DNA from: Alphaproteobacteria bacterium
GTDB taxonomy: Bacteria; Pseudomonadota; Alphaproteobacteria; Rhodobacterales; Rhodobacteraceae
Direction: 5' to 3'
Length of the DNA stretch: 6,420 nucleotides
Assembly: GCA_003695135.1 (NCBI GenBank)
Contig: RFIR01000584.1
Location: forward strand, 1 to 6,420
Position 1 is the first letter of the stretch; the number at the start of each line of letters is the position of its first letter. The notes beneath the pieces were generated by a model. It had not been told where the DNA came from. It saw only the letters and a list, made by a program, of their open reading frames with translations, and did not search any database. A program made the position numbers and the translations under genes. Shown piece after piece: positions 1 through 5,093 of this stretch.

Positions 1-101
1 GCCCCTGCCTCGCGCCGCCCCTTCCCGATCGGGCCGATGATCGCAATCGCCGGGCCCTTTTCGCGCCCCTCGACACCCCCGGTTTCGAAAGCTTCGGGCA
101 T
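1..101 (-). CDS. Possible 5' end of an unidentified gene, cut by the left edge
   Basis: An open frame begins with ATG at 101-99 and runs off the left edge after 33 codons. The N-terminus starts MPEAFETGGVEGREKGPAIA and continues with a Gly/Ile/Lys/Arg-rich stretch. I do not recognise the family. In favour: an in-frame TGA lies about 36 bases upstream of the ATG, most third positions are G or C, and the upstream region is locally AT-rich like a promoter and holds an FNR-type box. Against: the Shine-Dalgarno signal is weak (ggcaaga just before the ATG) and third-position GC is lower than in the clear genes. It has the same orientation as ychF, downstream of it, separated by 223 bases. It could be a chance open frame. 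Confidence 0.3.
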   Translation of the reverse strand, partial: MPEAFETGGVEGREKGPAIAIIGPIGKGRREAG

Positions 102-141
102 TCTTGCCAGACGGGTCGGTCGAAGGGACGGCTCGTATCAA

Positions 142-155
142 TCGATATTTATCAA
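142..155 (-). promoter_or_regulatory. Candidate FNR/FnrL-type (Crp-FNR family) binding site
   Basis: On the minus strand the sequence reads TTGAT-AAAT-ATCGA, which matches nine of the ten specified bases of the FNR consensus TTGAT-N4-ATCAA. It sits in an AT-rich island (about 136-178) in otherwise GC-rich DNA, 41-54 bases upstream of the possible start codon at 101. FnrL-type oxygen regulators are common in Rhodobacteraceae. The spacing to the ATG is short for class II activation, because a transcription start 41.5 bases from the centre would leave only a few leader bases. The site could instead repress, or the real start codon could lie further left. Confidence 0.35.
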
Positions 156-238
156 ACAGCTGAAAATCATGGATAATCGCCGCCGGCCCCGCATTTCGTG
201 GCGGCCGCAAGGAACATACGGCGCTGCCCGGTGGCGTT

Positions 239-286
239 TCGCAGCGGGCAAGCGGGAACTGTGTCAAGGAATACGTACCGCATTCC
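239..286 (-). promoter_or_regulatory. Possible promoter -35 (TTGACA) abutted by an inverted repeat
   Basis: The minus strand has a perfect TTGACA at 267-262. Directly upstream, 268-286 forms a near-perfect inverted repeat: arms of eight bases with one G-T mismatch or wobble around a 3-base centre (ggaatgcg-gta-cgtattcc on the minus strand). The -10 candidates 17-18 bases downstream (ctgcga or tgcgaa) are poor, so the promoter call is weak. If functional it would drive the possible gene at 101-1 with a leader of about 130 bases. The hairpin could also mark the end of the ychF transcript, but no T-run follows it. Confidence 0.2.
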
Positions 287-324
287 GTCCGGGCACGATG
301 TGCTCCGGCACCAATATCCCGGCG

Positions 325-1422
325 TCAGCCGCTGTGCAGGAAATGCATCACATCGCCGTCCTGCACCACATAGCCCCTGCCTTCGAGCCGCATCTTTCCC
401 GCCTCGCGCGCGCCGGCTTCGCCGCCAAAGGCAACGTAATCGTCACAGGAGATGGTCTCGGCGCGGATGAAGCCGCGTTCGAAATCGCCATGGATCACAC
501 CGGCGGCCTGCGGCGCCAGCGTGCCCTTCGGCACCGTCCAGGCCCGGGTTTCCTTCGGCCCGGCGGTGAAGAAGGTGATCAGGCCCAGAAGCTGGTAGCC
601 GGCGCGGATCAGCCGGTCGAGCCCCGGCTCGGCGAGCCCGAGATCGGCGAGGAACTCGGCCCGTTCCTCGTCCTCGAGCAGGGCGATCTCGGCCTCGATC
701 GCCGCCGAGATCACCACCACCCCCGCACCCTGCGCGGCAGCCATCTCGGCCACGCGGGTGGAATGGGCGTTGCCGGTGGCCGCGGCGGTCTCGTCGACAT
801 TGCAGACATAGAGCACGGGCTTGGTGGTCAGAAGCTGCAGCCGGGCGAGGGCCGGGCGATCTTCCTCCGCGATTGCGGCGAGACGCGCCGGTCGCCCCTC
901 CTCCAGCACCGCCCGCGCCGCCTCGAGAAGCCGCGCCTGCGCCGCCGCCTCCTTGTCGCCGCCCTTGATCTTGCGCGCGAGGTTCTGCATCCGGCGCTCG
1001 ATCGACTCCAGATCCGCCAGCATCAGCTCGGTCTCCACCGTCTGGGCATCGGCCACCGGATCGACCCGGCCCTCCACATGGGTGACATCGCCGCCCTCGA
1101 AGCAGCGCAGCACATGGGCGATGGCGTCTACCTCGCGGATGTTGGCCAGGAACTGGTTGCCCAGCCCCTCGCCCTTCGAGGCGCCGCGCACCAGACCGGC
1201 AATGTCGACGAAGCTGAGCCGGGTGGGGATGATCTCCTTCGAGCCGGCGATGCGGGCCAGCCGCTCAAGCCGCGGATCGGGCACCGCCACCTCGCCGATA
1301 TTGGGCTCGATGGTGCAGAAGGGAAAGTTGGCCGCCTGCGCCGCGGCGGTGCGGGTCAGCGCGTTGAAAAGCGTGGACTTGCCCACATTGGGCAGCCCGA
1401 CAATGCCGCATCTGAACCCCAT
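325..1422 (-). CDS. ychF: Redox-regulated ATPase YchF (Obg family)
   Basis: A complete 365-residue protein, the usual YchF length. The cytosolic Obg-like P-loop NTPase family binds ribosomes and hydrolyses ATP rather than GTP; it has been tied to oxidative stress and translation. Visible motifs: G1/Walker A GLPNVGKST at residues 9-17; switch I region with NFPFCTIEPN at 32-41; G3 DIAGLV at 73-78, followed by the family segment GASKGEGLGNQFL; G4 as NVDE at 208-211, the NxxE form that explains ATP preference; a coiled-coil insertion around 125-200; and a C-terminal TGS domain from about 281 to 364. GGAGGG lies 4 bases before the ATG, fixing the start. The C-terminus ends in VMHFLHSG rather than the FxFNV ending I associate with many homologues. 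It is a housekeeping gene, divergent from the operon to its right. Confidence 0.97.
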   Translation of the reverse strand: MGFRCGIVGLPNVGKSTLFNALTRTAAAQAANFPFCTIEPNIGEVAVPDPRLERLARIAGSKEIIPTRLSFVDIAGLVRGASKGEGLGNQFLANIREVDAIAHVLRCFEGGDVTHVEGRVDPVADAQTVETELMLADLESIERRMQNLARKIKGGDKEAAAQARLLEAARAVLEEGRPARLAAIAEEDRPALARLQLLTTKPVLYVCNVDETAAATGNAHSTRVAEMAAAQGAGVVVISAAIEAEIALLEDEERAEFLADLGLAEPGLDRLIRAGYQLLGLITFFTAGPKETRAWTVPKGTLAPQAAGVIHGDFERGFIRAETISCDDYVAFGGEAGAREAGKMRLEGRGYVVQDGDVMHFLHSG

Positions 1423-1426
1423 CGAA

Positions 1427-1479
1427 CCCTCCGCAACCGGCCCGGGCGGTGTCTAGTGGATTGATTCCACCATCTGCAA
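1427..1479 (-). promoter_or_regulatory. Candidate ychF promoter with inverted repeat in the spacer, plus RBS
   Basis: Reading the minus strand toward ychF: TTGCAG (1479-1474), an 18-base spacer, TAGACA (1455-1450), then about 20 leader bases including GGAGGG at 1432-1427. The spacer contains a perfect inverted repeat, GTGGA-atcaa-TCCAC (1470-1456), directly upstream of the -10. That position would suit an operator for a repressor blocking RNA polymerase. Both hexamers match the consensus only partly, so the promoter is a guess; the ribosome binding site is secure. Confidence 0.3.
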
Positions 1480-1514
1480 CCCTGCCGCCGGGTGAACCGG
1501 GAACAATGCGGGTG

Positions 1515-1536
1515 GCGCCCGAGCATGGGAGGGCGC
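1515..1536. repeat. Inverted repeat, 6-bp arms
   Basis: GCGCCC at 1515-1520 is the perfect complement of GGGCGC at 1531-1536, separated by 10 bases. This is the leftmost GC-rich stem in the ychF-phyH gap. No T-run follows on either strand, so it is not a standard terminator. A stem this short can arise by chance at this base composition. Confidence 0.35.
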
Positions 1537-1607
1537 GGCAACCCGGCCGGTTCGGCCCGGCGTTTCTGTCATGCCTGCCGGCCAAGCCCTTGATCAGACG
1601 TGTCAAT

Positions 1608-1654
1608 GCGCCCTCCCGGGGGGAGGGTCGGGCGCCGCCCGGCTGTGCCGGGCG
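1608..1654. repeat. Two adjacent strong hairpins with 3-nt loops
   Basis: The first hairpin pairs CCCTCCC (1611-1617) with GGGAGGG (1621-1627) around a GGG loop. A flanking GCGCCC (1608-1613) can alternatively pair with GGGCGC (1630-1635). The second pairs CGCCCGGC (1636-1643) with GCCGGGCG (1647-1654) around a TGT loop. Both stems are perfect, seven and eight pairs. They lie about 225-270 bases upstream of the phyH start codon. No T-tract follows. They may be an untranslated-leader structure, a bidirectional transcription barrier, or a copy of a dispersed extragenic palindrome. Confidence 0.6.
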
Positions 1655-1737
1655 AGGCGGGTGTGGGCGTCATATCCTCTTCTCGATCCAGCTTGCAGGG
1701 TGGACCAGCCCGCAATGTCAGCGTCAATCCGGCAGGG

Positions 1738-1764
1738 GCGGCGGGCCGGTCAAGCCCCCGCCGC
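1738..1764. repeat. Inverted repeat, 8-bp perfect arms, 11-nt loop
   Basis: GCGGCGGG at 1738-1745 pairs perfectly with CCCGCCGC at 1757-1764. The loop is 1746-1756. It lies about 115-140 bases upstream of the phyH start codon, so it would be part of the leader if transcription begins to its left, or a protein-binding palindrome if it begins to its right. Confidence 0.45.
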
Positions 1765-1788
1765 GGCCGGGACACAGCCGATTCGGGT

Positions 1789-1820
1789 CGTGACAAGCCG
1801 GCAGGCGCGTGACATCAAAT
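1789..1820 (+). promoter_or_regulatory. Weak promoter candidate and direct repeat upstream of phyH
   Basis: The heptamer cgtgaca occurs twice, at 1789-1795 and 1808-1814, 19 bases start to start, or roughly two helical turns. A related tgacg follows at 1820-1824. The first copy could serve as a -35 (gtgaca) with tcaaat at 1815-1820 as a -10, but the 19-base spacer is long. The pair could equally be half-sites for an activator. It lies 60-90 bases before the start codon, a sensible position. Confidence 0.2.
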
Positions 1821-1879
1821 GACGGGTTGGCGGCGGGCTGCACGCCACGGGAATGCGGCCCGATCCCGGAGGGTGGTTC

Positions 1880-2827
1880 ATGCTTTCATCGCAGCAACTG
1901 GCGGATTTCGAACGCGAAGGCTATCTGGTGGTCGAGGACGCGCTCGACCGGGCGGTCATCGACGCGCTCTACGAGGAATACGGCGCCCTGCTGGACGGTC
2001 TCTATGCCGGCTGGGAGTCGGAGGGCCGCGTGCTCCCCGGCGCCGGGCTCGATTTCTGGGGCAAGCTGTCGGCGGCCTATGCGGCGGGATGCGACTGGTT
2101 CCAGCCCATGGATATCTCGCTGCCCGGCGGCGAGATCGCGCCCGACACGCCGATGCATTTCGGCCCGGCCGCATTCGCCATGATCACCCATCCGCCGCTG
2201 CTCGACATCGTCGAAAGCCTGATCGGACCCGAGATCACCTCCAACCCCATCCAGCACATCCGCATCAAGCCGCCGCAGGTGGAGGTGCGCGCGGACGAGA
2301 CCCGCGCCCATGTCAGCCTGACCGACTGGCATCAGGATCAGGGTGTGACCCTGCCCGAGGCCGACCGCACCGAGATGATCACGGTGTGGCTGGCGATCAC
2401 CGATGTCGACGCAGACTGCGCGCCGCTGCAGGTGATCCCGCGCCGGCACCGTTCGGGGCTGGTGGAACATTGCGGCTGGGTGCAGACCGGCATCCCGCAG
2501 AAACTGATCCCGGTGGAGGAGGCGATCCCGCTGCCCTGCCGGGCCGGTTCGGCGGTGATCTTCCATCCGCTGACGCCCCACGCCTCGCTGCCCAACCGCT
2601 CCGACCGCTTCCGCTGGTCCTTCGACATCCGCTACAACCGCACCGGCCAGCCCACAGGGCGCAGCCATTTCCCAAGCTTCGTCGCCCGCTCGCGCCGCGA
2701 TCCGGCCTCGGTGCTGACCGACTGGCGCGAATGGCGCGCGATGTGGGAGGCGGCCCGCGCGCGGCTCTCCGGCCAGCCGCACATCCCCATTCACCGCTGG
2801 GACACATCCAGCCCCGTCTGCGCGTGA
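1880..2827 (+). CDS. Phytanoyl-CoA dioxygenase (PhyH) family Fe(II)/2-oxoglutarate oxygenase
   Basis: A 315-residue cytosolic protein of the PhyH family, whose members hydroxylate or oxidatively modify small molecules using O2, Fe(II) and 2-oxoglutarate. The iron triad is visible: H151 and D153 in DWHQDQG, and H234 in PLTPHASLPN. R245, eleven residues after H234, is placed to anchor 2-oxoglutarate, as in human PhyH. The N-terminus (QQLADFEREGYLVVEDAL) is the usual family opening. The start is ATG 1880 because GGAGGG sits 6 bases upstream at 1868-1873; an in-frame ATG at 1853 would add nine residues but lacks such a site. It is the first gene of a tight operon with a sugar-acid dehydratase, so the substrate is probably a carbohydrate derivative or a related hydroxy acid rather than a fatty acyl-CoA. 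That is inference. Family is certain; substrate is unknown. Confidence 0.93.
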   Translation: MLSSQQLADFEREGYLVVEDALDRAVIDALYEEYGALLDGLYAGWESEGRVLPGAGLDFWGKLSAAYAAGCDWFQPMDISLPGGEIAPDTPMHFGPAAFAMITHPPLLDIVESLIGPEITSNPIQHIRIKPPQVEVRADETRAHVSLTDWHQDQGVTLPEADRTEMITVWLAITDVDADCAPLQVIPRRHRSGLVEHCGWVQTGIPQKLIPVEEAIPLPCRAGSAVIFHPLTPHASLPNRSDRFRWSFDIRYNRTGQPTGRSHFPSFVARSRRDPASVLTDWREWRAMWEAARARLSGQPHIPIHRWDTSSPVCA

Positions 2828-2835
2828 GGAGCCAC

Positions 2836-4329
2836 ATGGCCGATACCGTCCGCCTCGACCCCGCCGACAATGTCGTCACCGCCATCCGCCCGCTGGAGAT
2901 CGGGCAGGAGGGCGCGACCCAGCTCGTCCCGCGCGGGCACAAGATGGCCACGCGGCCGATCGCGCGCGGCGAAAAGGTGCTGAAATACGCCCAGCTCATC
3001 GGCTATGCGGCCGAGGACATCCCCGCCGGCGCGCATGTGCACACCCACAATCTGGAATTCCGCAATGTCGAGGCCGCCTACGAGTTCGGCACCGATCTGC
3101 GCCCCGTGACGCCCGCGGCCACGCCCGATACCTTCATGGGCTATCGCCGAGCGAGTGGCCGGGTCGGCACGCGAAATTACATCGGCGTGGTCACCTCGGT
3201 GAACTGCTCGGCCACCGCCGCGCACATGATCGCGGCGCATTTCACCCCCGAACGGCTTGCCGCCTATCCCAATGTCGACGGGGTGGTCGCCTTCGTGCAT
3301 GGCACCGGCTGCGGCATGGCCGGCTCGGGCGAGGGTTTCGAGGCACTGCAGCGGGTGATGTGGGGCTATGCGAAGCATCCCAACCATGCCGGGGTGCTGA
3401 TGGTGGGTCTGGGCTGCGAGATGAACCAGATCGACTGGCTGCTGGAAGCCTACGGGCTGGAACGCGGCCCGACCTTCCAGACCATGAACATTCAGGATGT
3501 GGCCGGGCTGCGCCGCACCGTCGCGGCGGGCATCGAGAAGGTCGAGGCCATGCTGCCCATCGCCAACGCGGCAAGGCGCGAGCCCTGCCCGGCCTCCGAA
3601 CTGATGGTCGCGCTGCAATGCGGCGGTTCCGATGCCTGGTCCGGGATCACCGCCAACCCCGCGCTCGGCCATGCCTGCGACCTGCTGGTCGCGCAGGGCG
3701 GCACCGGGGTGCTGGCCGAGACGCCGGAGATCTATGGCGCCGAGCACCTGCTGACACGCCGCGCGGTCAGCCGCGATGTCGGCGAGAAACTGGTCGGCCT
3801 GATCCGCTGGTGGGAGGATTACACCGCCCGCAACAAGAGCTCGATGGACAACAACCCCAGCCCCGGCAACAAGAAGGGCGGGCTGACCACCATTCTGGAA
3901 AAGTCGCTGGGCGCGGCGGCCAAGGGCGGCACCACGCCGCTGACCGGGGTCTACAAATATGCCGAGCCGGTGCGCGAGAGAGGCTTCACCTTCATGGACA
4001 GCCCCGGCTACGACCCGGCCTCGGTCACCGGGCAGATCGCCGGCGGCTGCAATCTGGTCGCCTTCACCACCGGGCGCGGCTCGGCCTTCGGCTCCAAGCC
4101 CGCACCGACGATCAAGATTGCCACCAACTCGGAGATGTATGGCCGGATGCGCGAGGACATGGACGTCAATGCCGGGGCGATCCTGACCGAAGGCAAGAGC
4201 GTCGAGGAGGTCGGCCGCGAGATCTACGGGCTGATGCTGCGCGTCGCCTCCGGCGAGGCATCGAAATCCGAGGCGCAGGGGCTTGGCGATTACGAATTCG
4301 TGCCCTGGCAGATCGGGGCGGTGATGTGA
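2836..4329 (+). CDS. UxaA-family sugar-acid dehydratase (altronate/galactarate dehydratase type)
   Basis: A 497-residue protein, the length of E. coli altronate dehydratase UxaA. Family enzymes are metal-dependent and dehydrate sugar acids to 2-keto-3-deoxy acids. The N-terminal SAF domain (about 10-95) carries RGHKMA (34-39) and HVHTHN (67-72). After the linker GYRRASGRVGTRNYIG (102-117) come HGTGCG (155-160), GLGCEMNQ (191-198), CGGSDAWSGITANPALG (262-278), ETPEIYGAEHLL (295-306), NNPSPGNKKGG (339-349) and TTGRGSAFGSKPAPTIKIAT (411-430), all family blocks. The SAF and catalytic parts are one chain, unlike split relatives such as sulfolactate lyase SuyA/SuyB. The start is ATG 2836: GAGGAG at 2826-2831 overlaps the phyH stop, 8 bases separating the genes. 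The frame stays open upstream to 1819, but that part is out of frame with phyH. The exact substrate cannot be read from sequence. Confidence 0.92.
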   Translation: MADTVRLDPADNVVTAIRPLEIGQEGATQLVPRGHKMATRPIARGEKVLKYAQLIGYAAEDIPAGAHVHTHNLEFRNVEAAYEFGTDLRPVTPAATPDTFMGYRRASGRVGTRNYIGVVTSVNCSATAAHMIAAHFTPERLAAYPNVDGVVAFVHGTGCGMAGSGEGFEALQRVMWGYAKHPNHAGVLMVGLGCEMNQIDWLLEAYGLERGPTFQTMNIQDVAGLRRTVAAGIEKVEAMLPIANAARREPCPASELMVALQCGGSDAWSGITANPALGHACDLLVAQGGTGVLAETPEIYGAEHLLTRRAVSRDVGEKLVGLIRWWEDYTARNKSSMDNNPSPGNKKGGLTTILEKSLGAAAKGGTTPLTGVYKYAEPVRERGFTFMDSPGYDPASVTGQIAGGCNLVAFTTGRGSAFGSKPAPTIKIATNSEMYGRMREDMDVNAGAILTEGKSVEEVGREIYGLMLRVASGEASKSEAQGLGDYEFVPWQIGAVM

Positions 4330-4331
4330 GC

Positions 4332-4880
4332 ATGAATGGCCCGGTCCTGATCCTCCGCGCCGCCGAGCTCGCCGCCTCGGCCCATGCCGGGCAGCTGCGC
4401 AAGGGGCGCGGGCAGGTTCCCTACATCAACCACCCGCTGGCGGTGGCGCGGATCGTCTCGGGCTTTTCGCGGGATGCGGAGGTTCTGGCGGCATCCATCC
4501 TGCACGATGTGCTGGAAGACACGGACGTTTCCGAAAGCGAGCTCGCCGACAGCTTCGGGGCGCGGGTCACGGCGCTGGTGAAGGAGTTGACCGACGATCC
4601 CGCCTGGGCGGACCTGCCGCTGCCCGAGCGCAAGGCGAGGCAGGCCGAAAAGCTGGGCGGCACATCCGCCGAGGCGCGCATGGTCAAGATCGCCGATCAG
4701 CTGGCCAACATCCGCGATCTGACCGCCGAGCCGGAGATCTGGCCGCGCGGGCGGCACGAGGACTATCTTGCAGGTGCGCGGGCCATCGTTGCCGCCTGCC
4801 GCCCCGCCGCCCCCGAGCTTGCCCGGAAATTCGACGACAGCGCGGCACGATACGCGGCAGTCATTGCCGCGATGGCATAG
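4332..4880 (+). CDS. HD-domain hydrolase of the MESH1/small alarmone hydrolase type
   Basis: A 182-residue single-domain protein matching the hydrolase half of RelA/SpoT enzymes. Conserved residues fall in family order: H18 with QLRKG (21-25), PYINHP (30-35) with H34, the HD pair H58-D59 in ILHDVLEDT, E62-D63, and KIADQLANIRDL (119-130) with D122 and N126. Family members bind Mn2+ and remove the 3'-pyrophosphate of (p)ppGpp; MESH1 also acts on NADPH. The TDDP...LPLPERKARQ segment (87-104) is typical of the MESH1-like branch. There is no synthetase, TGS or ACT domain, so it can only degrade. ATG 4332 follows the dehydratase stop by 2 bases, implying translational coupling; no strong Shine-Dalgarno site is visible. 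The frame is open upstream inside the dehydratase, which is a shadow. Activity on a pathway metabolite is an alternative. Confidence 0.88.
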   Translation: MNGPVLILRAAELAASAHAGQLRKGRGQVPYINHPLAVARIVSGFSRDAEVLAASILHDVLEDTDVSESELADSFGARVTALVKELTDDPAWADLPLPERKARQAEKLGGTSAEARMVKIADQLANIRDLTAEPEIWPRGRHEDYLAGARAIVAACRPAAPELARKFDDSAARYAAVIAAMA

Positions 4881-4900
4881 GACATGTCGCAAGCTATACG
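4872..4900 (+). promoter_or_regulatory. Weak promoter candidate for the SDR-oxidoreductase block
   Basis: ATGGCA (4872-4877), a 17-base spacer, then TATACG (4895-4900); each hexamer matches four of six consensus bases. It overlaps the end of the HD gene. If real, transcription would start near 4907 and give the SDR gene a structured leader of about 185 bases. Read-through from the upstream operon is the alternative. Confidence 0.22.
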
Positions 4901-4939
4901 ATCCCCCGATGCCTCCAACGCAAGGGCGTGCGACCGCCC

Positions 4940-4963
4940 GGGTGGGCGCGAATGCGCCCGCCT
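4940..4963 (+). repeat. Hairpin that overlaps and excludes the next stem
   Basis: GGGCGC (4944-4949) pairs with GCGCCC (4954-4959) around a gaat loop. Four further outer pairs (4940-4943 with 4960-4963, two of them G-T) extend the stem to ten. Its right arm, 4954-4963, is the left arm of the stem at 4952-4981, so the two structures cannot form together. Confidence 0.45.
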
Positions 4964-4981
4964 TGGGGCGGGCGGGCGCAT
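4952..4981 (+). terminator. Strong GC-rich stem-loop, possible terminator after the HD gene
   Basis: Positions 4952-4962 pair perfectly with 4971-4981, giving eleven consecutive pairs around an 8-base loop (ttggggcg). A shifted 8-bp pairing, 4955-4962 with 4967-4974 around ttgg, is also perfect. It lies 71 bases after the HD stop codon. No U-tract follows, so termination would be of the weak or factor-assisted kind seen in high-GC bacteria, or the element is a repeat or attenuator instead. Confidence 0.4.
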
Positions 4982-5007
4982 GCCCGGTTTCGCTGCGCTC
5001 ACCGGGC
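4982..5007 (+). repeat. Palindrome of REP-like appearance, 7-bp arms
   Basis: GCCCGGT (4982-4988) pairs perfectly with ACCGGGC (5001-5007). The 12-base loop is ttcgctgcgctc. It begins on the base after the stem at 4952-4981, so the two could stack. The loop and arm pattern resembles short extragenic palindromes I have seen repeated in alphaproteobacterial genomes; that is recollection, not a search result. Confidence 0.45.
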
Positions 5008-5042
5008 GGGTACAGGCGAAGGTGCACGAGATGCTGCAAGGC

Positions 5043-5069
5043 GGGCCGCTCCTATGTGAGCGGGGGCCC
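5043..5069 (+). repeat. Hairpin just upstream of the SDR ribosome binding site
   Basis: CCGCTC (5046-5051) pairs with GAGCGG (5058-5063) around the loop ctatgt. GGG at 5043-5045 can pair with CCC at 5067-5069 across a 3-base bulge. The structure ends 11 bases before the AGAGGA ribosome binding site at 5081-5086, so it could influence translation of the SDR gene. Confidence 0.4.
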
Positions 5070-5093
5070 CCTTCCAGCCAAGAGGAAAGAACG

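Larger units (their letters stand above)
1423..1879. other. Divergent intergenic region, rich in palindromes, no convincing gene
   Basis: This 457-base gap separates ychF from the phyH operon. Open frames cross it on both strands, but their translations are Pro/Gly/Arg/Ala-rich without domain features and they lack good ribosome binding sites, so I call none. It holds a candidate ychF promoter at its left end, compact GC-rich hairpins listed separately, a weaker stem at 1693-1715 (TTGC-a-GGG pairing with CCC-GCAA), and a short direct repeat near the phyH start. A perfect TTGACA also occurs on the minus strand at 1606-1601, without a usable -10. The leader of the plus-strand operon must begin here; a small RNA is possible but unproven. 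Confidence 0.6.

Noticed and set aside
37..1464. 475-codon open frame on the plus strand across ychF
   Set aside because: It is antisense to a complete, motif-rich ychF and is His/Arg/Gly/Leu-rich without recognisable domains, a normal effect of GC-rich codon use. Other plus-strand frames here (198-470, 821-1456) are the same.
1569..1796. 75-codon minus-strand frame in the ychF-phyH gap, including an internal ATG preceded by agaagagg
   Set aside because: The RBS spacing is too short, the product is low-complexity Pro/Gly/Arg-rich, and it runs through the perfect hairpins.
1449..1812. Plus-strand frames of 70-114 codons in the same gap
   Set aside because: No ribosome binding sites, no recognisable sequence, and they pass through palindromes. 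A small peptide cannot be excluded but is unsupported.
1886..2794. 302-codon minus-strand open frame over phyH, and the similar 2791-3747 frame over the dehydratase
   Set aside because: Both are antisense shadows of clearly conserved genes, with no domain features of their own.
1819..2835. Extension of the dehydratase frame upstream to 1819, giving an apparent 836-residue fusion
   Set aside because: The extra 339 codons overlap phyH in another frame and have Arg/Pro/Ala-rich shadow composition. The UxaA family begins at its SAF domain, and a good RBS precedes ATG 2836.
3360..4331. Upstream extension of the HD gene to 3360
   Set aside because: It lies inside the dehydratase coding region out of frame. 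The HD family start matches ATG 4332, right after the dehydratase stop.
4884..5093. Extension of the SDR gene to ATG 4884, adding 70 residues
   Set aside because: The added part crosses several hairpins and encodes no SDR-like sequence. The Rossmann strand begins about ten residues after ATG 5094, which has a good RBS.
4881..5093. Mobile element or CRISPR array as explanation of the palindrome cluster
   Set aside because: The stems differ in sequence and spacing, there are no regular direct repeats with spacers, and there is no transposase or target-site duplication.
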